The translations under genes and the position numbers were made by a program. Of a stretch of 5,182 nucleotides of DNA, positions 1-5,182 are shown one piece after another. The notes beneath the pieces are model-generated. The model did not search any database, had not been told where the DNA came from, and saw nothing but the letters and a program-made list of their open reading frames with translations. Position 1 is the first letter of the stretch; every line of letters starts with the position of its first letter. This stretch comes from Synergistaceae bacterium (GTDB lineage Bacteria > Synergistota > Synergistia > Synergistales > Aminobacteriaceae): positions 1 through 5,182 of the forward strand of contig JAFSQO010000081.1 in NCBI GenBank assembly GCA_017446645.1. The letters run 5' to 3'.

Positions 1-819
1 GACGAGATACATACCTGAGTAACGCCGTGTTATCTCAAAGCTGTTAGTCTCGTTGCGTGCAAGTTCTTCGAGTTTCGCTACTACGATTTTGACGTTATCG
101 AAAATTATGGCATTCTGTAAGAGTTCATCGCCTGTTACGGAGTTCAGCAAGATGTCGACCTGTGAAGCGTTGAGTTCCAGCCCCAGCTCATTCAGTGAAG
201 CAGCCAGTTCAGCGTTAATATGATTTAATGCAGCACGGGTCTTTTTGAGTTCGTCCTCAAGTAAAGCGATTCTCTTGCCAGCCTTTTCTTTCGTGATTTC
301 CCAGAATAAATAGCTCTTGTCAGGTGCAGTGATTTTCTTGTTCCTGAGTTCATCGAGTTCCTTCTCAATGTTTGCAGCTTTAGAACGCAATTCCGCAGCC
401 TGTCTTCTCATGTCCCCTGCATTGCCGTTAATTAGCACAGCCAGTGCCCTGTCGAGTATTCTGTCGATTTTAGCACTGTTCGAGGCTTTATCTTCAGTGA
501 ATGGCAGCCACGTTGAATCAGGCAGACTTTCATGTATGTCCCGGAGCTTGAGTGCGTCATCAAGTGAACCCGTTAATTTTCCCCAGTTAGAAGCAAGATG
601 AGGAGGCAGTTTGTCCTCGCTGGGTGTTTCAGGCTCAGACTCAAAGAATCCGAGTACATAGTCAGCAGCGTCATTAAAGGCATTGGCAGCAAAATCCGTA
701 ACTTCGTCCCAGTCAATCGTGAAGTAGCTTGTCCACCCTGATTCTGAGTCAGAAGCATGGGCATTTCCCGTGAATGTGAAAGCGCACACAAGAAGCAATG
801 TTACAAAAAGTTTTCTCAT
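1..819 (-). CDS. Exported coiled-coil protein of unknown function (C-terminus cut by window edge)
   Basis: The minus-strand frame is open from an ATG at 819 to the left edge, giving 273 codons without a stop, so the C-terminus is missing. I do not recognise the family. Residues 1-22 look like a Sec signal peptide: Arg2-Lys3, a hydrophobic core at 4-17, and a likely cleavage after Ala-His-Ala (20-22). Cys12 lies in the core and lacks a small residue before it, so a lipoprotein is unlikely. Residues 23-70 are acidic and aromatic (several Trp/Phe, many Asp/Glu). Residues 136-162 and 174-213 are Leu/Ala/Glu/Lys-rich helices with coiled-coil character. A more distinctive block follows at 213-235 (GLELNASQVDILLNSVTGDE), then another helix and Arg-Arg-Tyr at 265-267. 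The product is probably periplasmic or cell-surface. An ideal GGAGG site lies 10 nt before the start, inside the preceding ABC gene, so co-expression with that transporter is very likely. Confidence is high that it is a gene and low for any function. Confidence 0.88.
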   Translation of the reverse strand, partial: MRKLFVTLLLVCAFTFTGNAHASDSESGWTSYFTIDWDEVTDFAANAFNDAADYVLGFFESEPETPSEDKLPPHLASNWGKLTGSLDDALKLRDIHESLPDSTWLPFTEDKASNSAKIDRILDRALAVLINGNAGDMRRQAAELRSKAANIEKELDELRNKKITAPDKSYLFWEITKEKAGKRIALLEDELKKTRAALNHINAELAASLNELGLELNASQVDILLNSVTGDELLQNAIIFDNVKIVVAKLEELARNETNSFEITRRYSGMYLV

Positions 820-825
820 AGTAAT

Positions 826-2541
826 CTATCCTCCCTGATTTTGTGATAAATAAATCTCGTTATAAATCCCGTTCGACTTCAGCAATTCCTCATGAGTTCC
901 CGCTGCCTTTACCTCACCGCCTTCGAGCAAGATAATTTTATCAGCTTCCTGAACCGAGCTAATTCTCTGAGCAATTATAATCTTAGTAACTTCAGGCATG
1001 TATGCCCGCAACGAAGATTTTATTAATGCATCAGTGTGAGTATCTACTGCACTTGTTGAGTCATCGAGTATTAAGATTTTCGGACGTTTGAGCAAAGCCC
1101 TTGCAATGCACAATCTTTGCTTTTGTCCTCCTGATAAATTCCTGCCGTTCTGTTCTATATGGGTGTTATACTTTTCCGGTAATCTCTCGATAAACTCATC
1201 AGCACACGCAATCTTGCACGCCTCCTGAATTCTTTGGTCAGTGGCCGAACTGTCTCCCCAGAGTAAATTCTCCCTGATAGTCCCTGAGAATAACTCGTTT
1301 TTCTGGAGAACTACGGCAACGTTATTTCTCAATGAAGCAAGGTCATACTCTCTGACATCATGACCGCCGACCATGACAGAGCCTTCTGAAACGTCATAGA
1401 GTCTTGAAATCAGCTGAACCAGCGTAGATTTTGATGACCCTGTGCCGCCTATAATGCCGATCATTGAGCCTGAATTAATCTGCAAATTTACGTGGCTTAA
1501 TGCGAAATTCCTGTTGCTGCCGTACCTGAAACTTACGTCATGAAAAGTTATAGAGCCGTCTGAAAGTTCTTTTATGCCGTTGACTGGATTTGCAATTTCT
1601 GGGACTTCATTGAGGACTTCTGCAATTCTCAGGGCCGACTCCCTCGCAAGGGTAATCATTACGAAGACCATTGAGAGCCTCATCAAGCTGCCAAGTATCT
1701 GCATTCCATAGGTGATTAATGACGCAATCTGACCGACATCAAGCTCGCTGCTCAAGACTTTATAGGACCCGTAATAGAGCACGAAAATCATCACAGTGTC
1801 AATACAGAAGTGCATTACAGGGTTATTCAGTGACAGTATTTTCTCGGCAAAAGTGAATTCATTGCAAAGATTTCCTGCTGAGAGCGCAAATTTTTCTTTC
1901 TCGTAATCTTCCCGGACGAACGCCTTGACGACCCTTATTGCGTGAATATTTTCCTGTATAGAGTTATTTAACGCATCATATTTCTTGAATAAATTTCTGA
2001 ATACAGGCATGGCCCATTTTGCAATCAAAAATAAAGCAACAGCCAGAAATGGCACGGTAAACAAGAAGACAAGAGCGATACTGCCTCCCATTATCCAGGC
2101 CATTATGAACGCGAAAACCAGCATTAACGGCCCTCGTATTGCAGTGCGTATTATCATCATGTAGGCTTGCTGAACATCGTTTACATCAGTAGTAAGTCGT
2201 GTTACAAGTGAGGCTGTCGAGAATTTATCGATATTTCCGAACGAGAATTTCTGAATTGCCCTGAACAGGTCACTGCGCAAGTTCTTAGCAAAACCACATG
2301 ACGCTGTAGAACAGGCATTCCCTGCAATTATCCCGAATAAGAGCGACATGAAGGCCATTATGATTAACAACGCACCGTCAAGCAAAAGCTCGCGGAATTC
2401 ACAACCTGCACGGATATTATTAACCAGTCTGGAAATTATGAAGGGTATAAGACACTCCATTACGACTTCGAGAGATACATAGAGTGGTGCTTCAAGTGAA
2501 GGCTTTTTATATTCCCGGACACTGGCTAATAACTTTAGCAA
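826..2541 (-). CDS. ABC exporter half-transporter (permease-ATPase fusion) with degenerate catalytic site
   Basis: This 571-residue type I (type IV fold) ABC exporter half has its membrane domain first and its ATPase second. Six hydrophobic segments lie at about 17-40, 52-75, 130-152, 154-178, 243-263 and 272-297. The ATPase domain begins near 330: A-loop Tyr340, Walker A 365-373 (GGTGSSKST), Q-loop Gln413, signature 469-476 (LSGGQKQR), Walker B 489-494 (ILILDD), D-loop 497-500 and switch residue Gln525. Two deviations matter. The catalytic Glu after Walker B is Asp494, and the switch His is Gln525. The last glycine of the P-loop is also Ser370. From memory, these changes mark the degenerate subunit of heterodimeric exporters such as Thermotoga TM287/288 and clostridial multidrug-type pairs, so the protein should need a partner with an intact site. 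None adjoins it. The substrate cannot be read from the sequence; drugs, lipids or peptides are possible. The start is TTG at 2541, supported by AGGAGAG 9 nt upstream. Confidence 0.95.
   Translation of the reverse strand: MLKLLASVREYKKPSLEAPLYVSLEVVMECLIPFIISRLVNNIRAGCEFRELLLDGALLIIMAFMSLLFGIIAGNACSTASCGFAKNLRSDLFRAIQKFSFGNIDKFSTASLVTRLTTDVNDVQQAYMMIIRTAIRGPLMLVFAFIMAWIMGGSIALVFLFTVPFLAVALFLIAKWAMPVFRNLFKKYDALNNSIQENIHAIRVVKAFVREDYEKEKFALSAGNLCNEFTFAEKILSLNNPVMHFCIDTVMIFVLYYGSYKVLSSELDVGQIASLITYGMQILGSLMRLSMVFVMITLARESALRIAEVLNEVPEIANPVNGIKELSDGSITFHDVSFRYGSNRNFALSHVNLQINSGSMIGIIGGTGSSKSTLVQLISRLYDVSEGSVMVGGHDVREYDLASLRNNVAVVLQKNELFSGTIRENLLWGDSSATDQRIQEACKIACADEFIERLPEKYNTHIEQNGRNLSGGQKQRLCIARALLKRPKILILDDSTSAVDTHTDALIKSSLRAYMPEVTKIIIAQRISSVQEADKIILLEGGEVKAAGTHEELLKSNGIYNEIYLSQNQGG
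829..836 (-). promoter_or_regulatory. Shine-Dalgarno of the exported protein gene, inside the ABC gene's last codons
   Basis: Read on the minus strand this is AGGGAGGA, a near-perfect anti-16S match. The GGAGG core (834-830) lies 10 nt before the ATG at 819. It also encodes the final Gly-Gly of the upstream ABC transporter, whose TAG stop is at 828-826. This fixes the start of the downstream gene and implies translational coupling of the two. Confidence 0.8.
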
Positions 2542-2550
2542 AATTTTTCG

Positions 2551-2557
2551 CTCTCCT
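2551..2557 (-). promoter_or_regulatory. Shine-Dalgarno supporting a TTG start of the minus-strand ABC gene
   Basis: Read on the minus strand this is AGGAGAG, followed by a 9-nt spacer and the TTG at 2541-2539. No ATG or GTG in the same frame is better placed, so the non-ATG start is chosen on this site. The encoded N-terminus (Met-Leu-Lys-Leu-Leu, then a basic stretch before the first membrane segment) is normal for such exporters. Confidence 0.75.
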
Positions 2558-2558
2558 G

Positions 2559-2573
2559 ATAATAATAATAATA
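2559..2573. repeat. Trinucleotide microsatellite (ATA)5
   Basis: Five consecutive ATA units run directly into a TATA tract in the divergent promoter region, 2 bp from the Shine-Dalgarno of the minus-strand ABC gene. Slippage here would change promoter spacing or leader length without touching either reading frame. Confidence 0.7.
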
Positions 2574-2596
2574 TATAGCGTGAATATTTTATTTCT

Positions 2597-2600
2597 GGGA
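2597..2600 (+). promoter_or_regulatory. Weak Shine-Dalgarno (GGGA) that favours the TTG start at 2611
   Basis: GGGA is the only purine-rich Shine-Dalgarno-like stretch before the glycosyltransferase. It leaves just 1 nt to the upstream GTG at 2602 but 10 nt to the in-frame TTG at 2611, so it supports the shorter reading. The match is weak, so the site decides the start only in combination with family N-terminus length. Confidence 0.4.
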
Positions 2601-2610
2601 TGTGAATTTT

Positions 2611-3714
2611 TTGCGAATAACGATATTAACTAACGGTCCCGGCGAGTTATGGGGCTGGGTGAGACCTGTTGCTGCTGAACTGCGAAAACGGGGGCATACA
2701 ATTTCACTGTGGATATTACCGTGTCAGTTTTCTTCAGGCCATGAGCGCGAGGCAGGGTCATTACTGGGTGTAGACAAGCTCGAAGGCCCATTAAGTGCTT
2801 CAAGGATATGGCACGATATTAATTACGAGAAGACCGACAGAATTATCCAGCTTGGAGGCGATATAATTTTCGGCCTCAAAATGTCAAAAGCAGCCAATGC
2901 CCCATTGACCTGTTACACTTATGGACCAAAAAGGGCATATGATGACGTGAAAATCCTGACGGCATACAGGAAGCAGGCAAATAATATTAAAGGCGTTCAA
3001 CCAATCGGAGACCTTACCAGAGACGCGTTAGACATGGACGTTACACCTTCCGGGATTTACGGGTGGAACTGGCCTAAAATTAAGAATTCACCGAGACTGC
3101 TGATATTTCCCGGCAGCCGTCCCCTGATAAGACATGCAGCACTCGATTGGGTCTGCGAAGTTCACGAATGCCTTAAATCACGTATTCCGGACCTAAGGGT
3201 GCGCGCCTTGTTCTCGCAGTTTATGCCAGAGAGCGAGCTGGATCAATGGCAGAAGGCAGGACTTAACCCAGTAAGAGCCGGAGCAGGTGTAGCGATGAGG
3301 GATGCTGATTTTGCGCTGACTCAGCCGGGGACAAATAATTTTGAGATGATGCACTGCGGATTACCGGGACTTGTTGTAGCTCCCGAAAAATTCCTGAAAT
3401 TCGTACCGGTCTCCGGGATATTTGGCTTTCTGGCGGACTTGCCCATGATTGGCCTTACTCTCCGGAAAATCGCAGCCTTAAGAATAATCAAGAAATGGGG
3501 CGGCGTTATCTCACTTCCTAACAGGATAACGTCAAATAAATTACTCAACGAGATGTACGGGGATATAACTCCGGAAGACGTTGCAGAAGAAATTGCTGAA
3601 GAACTTAGTGACCCTGATAAACTCGCTAAAACCAGTGAAGAGTTGCTCAAACTTTCAGGCAGTCCGGGAGCTTCGTCAAGGCTCTGCGACATAGTTTTGT
3701 CCTCAAACAGGTAG
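2611..3714 (+). CDS. lpxB: LpxB-like lipid A disaccharide synthase family glycosyltransferase
   Basis: LpxB (GT19) joins UDP-2,3-diacylglucosamine to lipid X to form the lipid A disaccharide at the cytoplasmic face of the inner membrane. The protein is 367 residues from TTG 2611 or 370 from GTG 2602; E. coli LpxB is about 382. Counting from the GTG, LpxB-like landmarks appear in the right order: Gly-Glu at 14-15 in TNGPGELWGW, a GGD at 85-87, PGSR at 170-173, PGTNNFE at 242-248 matching the LpxB Gly-Thr...Glu segment, SLPN at 304-307, and a C-terminal helical tail with ITPED. The E. coli AGEASGD loop reads NGPGELW here, so this is a divergent member and the acceptor could differ. There is no signal peptide. 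The next gene is an MsbA-type flippase, which supports a lipid A role. TTG is preferred because it puts the start right at the first beta strand and suits the GGGA spacing. The symbol is tentative. Confidence 0.85.
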   Translation: MRITILTNGPGELWGWVRPVAAELRKRGHTISLWILPCQFSSGHEREAGSLLGVDKLEGPLSASRIWHDINYEKTDRIIQLGGDIIFGLKMSKAANAPLTCYTYGPKRAYDDVKILTAYRKQANNIKGVQPIGDLTRDALDMDVTPSGIYGWNWPKIKNSPRLLIFPGSRPLIRHAALDWVCEVHECLKSRIPDLRVRALFSQFMPESELDQWQKAGLNPVRAGAGVAMRDADFALTQPGTNNFEMMHCGLPGLVVAPEKFLKFVPVSGIFGFLADLPMIGLTLRKIAALRIIKKWGGVISLPNRITSNKLLNEMYGDITPEDVAEEIAEELSDPDKLAKTSEELLKLSGSPGASSRLCDIVLSSNR

Positions 3715-3732
3715 AGCAGGTAGAACAGGTAA
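3706..3732 (+). repeat. Three tandem 9-bp units at the gene junction (stop codons plus ribosome binding site)
   Basis: The units are AACAGGTAG, AGCAGGTAG and AACAGGTAA (3706-3714, 3715-3723, 3724-3732). Each is a multiple of three long and ends in a stop codon in the frame of the glycosyltransferase, giving TAG, TAG and TAA in series. Each also carries a CAGGT core. The third AGG (3727-3729) lies 6 nt before the ATG at 3736 and is the likely ribosome binding site of the exporter gene. Confidence 0.85.
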
Positions 3733-3735
3733 ATC

Positions 3736-5182
3736 ATGGCTAATTACAGAAATGCGTTGTCAATGCTTTTATCATACACCCGAAAATATTGGCTTAAGCT
3801 GATTCTTGCTGTAATCTTCATGCTTGCTTCTGCCGGGTTAAATGTCCTGCCTCCTTACATGTTCAGAAATGTAGTAGATGACGTGCTTATCTCGAAGAAT
3901 ATTTTCATGCTTAATATTATCTGCGGATCTTTAATCCTGATTTTCGGGCTGAAGGCAATTACTACATACTATCAGCGTTACTTAATGAGCCAGGCCGGGC
4001 AGAGCGTAGTCATGGATTTGCGCATTACACTCTATGACCATATCCAGAGAATGAGCCTGAGCAAAATTTACGCCTCAAGAATAGGGGAGTTAATGAGCCG
4101 CATAACCGGAGATGTCGAAACCCTCCAGAACGTAGTATCGAACACGTTTATAGATTTGCTGTTTAATCTCGTTACTTTTATGGGAATGTTCGCATTTATC
4201 ATATATATTAACTGGAAATTGACGTGCTTTATAATCATAATACTCCCGTTTGTGGCGTTATTGCTTTCTTATGCTTCACGGAAATTGCGTCTCGCAGGCC
4301 ATAACGTCCAGGAAGAACTCGCAAATATCACTGCTACTGCTCAGGAGGCATTTTCAGCTATAAGAGTCGTAAGGGCATTTGCTACAGAAGATGAAGAACT
4401 CGAACGCTTTACTCTTGCGAACTCTAAGAATTACAAGGCGTTGCTTCAAGCTGTCTCTATTCAGGGCATTTTAGCAGGAGTTATTGAAGTCTTCCTGATT
4501 TTTGCTCTCTCTATAATCTTCTGGTATGGAGGCAATGACGTAATCAACGGGACCTTGACACCGGGCGAGTTAATCTCGTTCGTAGGCTATATAGCTTTCA
4601 TGGTTCAGCCAATCCGGAGCATAATGAACCAGATGAGCAGCCTTCAAAGGGGCATAGCTTCAGCCGAGAGAATTTGCGATATTTTGCAGCTCCCTTCAGA
4701 AGACTCTGACGCTGATAACGGGATAAAGCACAGGATTTCAGGTGCAGTAAAATTCGAGAATGTCTGCTTTCACTACAACGAAGGCCAGGAAATTCTCAGC
4801 AATATAAATCTTGATGTCAAAGCAGGCGAGAAAATAGCAATAGTAGGCCCTACAGGTTCGGGGAAGTCTACACTTGTTGACTTAATCCCCAGATTTTACG
4901 AGCCATCAAAAGGACGCATCATAATTGACGGCCATGACATCCGGGAGTTTTCCCTCAAAGATTTACGCAGACAAATCGGCATAGTCCCCCAAGAAAGCAT
5001 CTTAATGAAAGGAACTTTGGCATTTAACATAGCTTACGGGTTAAAAAACGTTGACATGGACAAAATCATCGAAGCCAGCGAGATCGCAGATATTAGGGAC
5101 TTCATCGAGAGCCTTCCTGATAAGTTCCAGACCCAGACAGGCGAACGCGGTGTAACTCTCTCAGGCGGCCAGAGACAACGCA
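3736..5182 (+). CDS. msbA: MsbA-like lipid A/lipid ABC exporter (C-terminus cut by window edge)
   Basis: The frame is open from ATG 3736 to the right edge: 482 codons of an expected 575-600, so about 100 residues are missing, including Walker B, the D-loop and the switch His. MsbA homodimers use ATP to flip lipid A core from the inner to the outer leaflet of the inner membrane. Hydrophobic segments lie at about 18-40, 57-80, 138-158, 162-182, 248-268 and 283-308. The second intracellular coupling region contains AIRVVRAFATED. In the ATPase domain I see A-loop Tyr347, Walker A 371-379 (GPTGSGKST, fully canonical), Q-loop Gln419, the X-loop TGERG, and signature 475-482 (LSGGQRQR) at the very end. 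Everything visible is intact, unlike the minus-strand ABC protein. It follows the LpxB-like gene by 21 nt and is surely co-transcribed with it, the main reason to prefer MsbA over a drug exporter. Heterodimerisation with the degenerate half is possible but unproven. Confidence 0.92.
   Translation, partial: MANYRNALSMLLSYTRKYWLKLILAVIFMLASAGLNVLPPYMFRNVVDDVLISKNIFMLNIICGSLILIFGLKAITTYYQRYLMSQAGQSVVMDLRITLYDHIQRMSLSKIYASRIGELMSRITGDVETLQNVVSNTFIDLLFNLVTFMGMFAFIIYINWKLTCFIIIILPFVALLLSYASRKLRLAGHNVQEELANITATAQEAFSAIRVVRAFATEDEELERFTLANSKNYKALLQAVSIQGILAGVIEVFLIFALSIIFWYGGNDVINGTLTPGELISFVGYIAFMVQPIRSIMNQMSSLQRGIASAERICDILQLPSEDSDADNGIKHRISGAVKFENVCFHYNEGQEILSNINLDVKAGEKIAIVGPTGSGKSTLVDLIPRFYEPSKGRIIIDGHDIREFSLKDLRRQIGIVPQESILMKGTLAFNIAYGLKNVDMDKIIEASEIADIRDFIESLPDKFQTQTGERGVTLSGGQRQR

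Larger units (their letters stand above)
2542..2610. promoter_or_regulatory. Divergent promoter/operator region
   Basis: This is the only intergenic space between two divergent operons, so promoters for both should lie here or reach into the flanking 5' coding ends. It is very A+T-rich, with an ATA run at 2559-2573 running into TATATA (2572-2577), and AATATTTT at 2583-2590. TATATA could serve as a -10 on either strand, but I cannot find a matching -35 at 16-18 bp for either direction, so no exact promoter is called. An imperfect direct repeat, GTGAATNTTTT, starts at 2580 and 2602. Confidence 0.45.

Noticed and set aside
317..601. Open frame of 94 codons on the plus strand
   Set aside because: It is antisense to the exported coiled-coil protein. 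Its Ser/Leu-rich translation is the complement of that gene's Glu/Leu-rich helices, and it has no convincing ribosome binding site.
573..791. Open frame of 72 codons on the minus strand
   Set aside because: It overlaps the exported protein gene in another frame on the same strand. The true frame has the signal peptide, the strong ribosome binding site and an uninterrupted run to the window edge.
784..819. Lipoprotein signal in the exported protein (Cys12)
   Set aside because: The residues before Cys12 are Leu-Leu-Val, so position -1 is not Gly, Ala or Ser, and the Cys sits within the hydrophobic core. Signal peptidase I cleavage after Ala-His-Ala fits better.
1423..1449. Ser370 in Walker A as evidence of a dead pseudogene
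   Set aside because: The frame is full length and all other motifs are present. I recall GGTGSSKS-type P-loops in related clostridial exporters, so this is probably a subfamily trait.
2542..2610. Specific sigma-70 promoters in either direction
   Set aside because: TATATA and TATTAT make passable -10 boxes, but no acceptable -35 lies at the right distance. In DNA this A+T-rich, such hexamers are expected by chance.
3321..3737. Open frame of 138 codons on the minus strand
   Set aside because: It is antisense to the well-supported LpxB-like gene, is rich in Ser/Leu as expected from an antisense shadow, and shows no recognisable domain.
1..5182. Mobile element, CRISPR array, tRNA, rRNA or terminator hairpin
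   Set aside because: I found no transposase, integrase, spaced repeats, cloverleaf or GC-rich hairpin followed by a T-run. The window is almost entirely coding.

Overview
The window holds two divergent gene pairs of a Gram-negative-type (diderm) bacterium, with almost no non-coding DNA. The organism is inferred from gene content. An LpxB-type glycosyltransferase followed directly by an MsbA-type exporter implies lipid A and an outer membrane. The other ABC half-transporter is of a type I associate with Clostridia and Thermotoga. That mixture, the moderate A+T content and the strong AGGAG-type ribosome binding sites fit an anaerobe such as a gut or rumen member of the Synergistota. This assignment is inference and only moderately secure. 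The standard bacterial code is used, with TTG starts likely for both genes that flank the central divergent region.

Left half, minus strand (positions 2541 down to 1): a complete 571-residue ABC exporter half-transporter is followed after 6 nt by a gene for an exported, coiled-coil-rich protein of unknown function, which runs off the left edge. The ribosome binding site of the second gene lies inside the last codons of the first, so the two are almost certainly one operon. The ABC protein carries a degenerate ATPase site (Asp for the catalytic Glu, Gln for the switch His), the pattern of one half of a heterodimeric exporter. Its expected partner is not next to it.

Centre (about 2542-2610): roughly 69 bp of very A+T-rich divergent regulatory DNA with an ATA microsatellite and a 22-bp-spaced direct repeat. 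No convincing -35/-10 pair can be named.

Right half, plus strand: an LpxB-like glycosyltransferase (2611-3714) is followed after 21 nt by an MsbA-like ABC exporter, which starts at 3736 and is cut by the right edge just after its ABC signature motif. The pair would make the lipid A disaccharide and flip the lipid A core across the inner membrane. Their junction is three tandem copies of a 9-bp unit that supply three in-frame stops and three possible weak ribosome binding sites.

I see no RNA genes, CRISPR arrays, insertion sequences or terminators. The two coding regions most easily missed are the edge-truncated ones, 1-819 on the minus strand and 3736-5182 on the plus strand.
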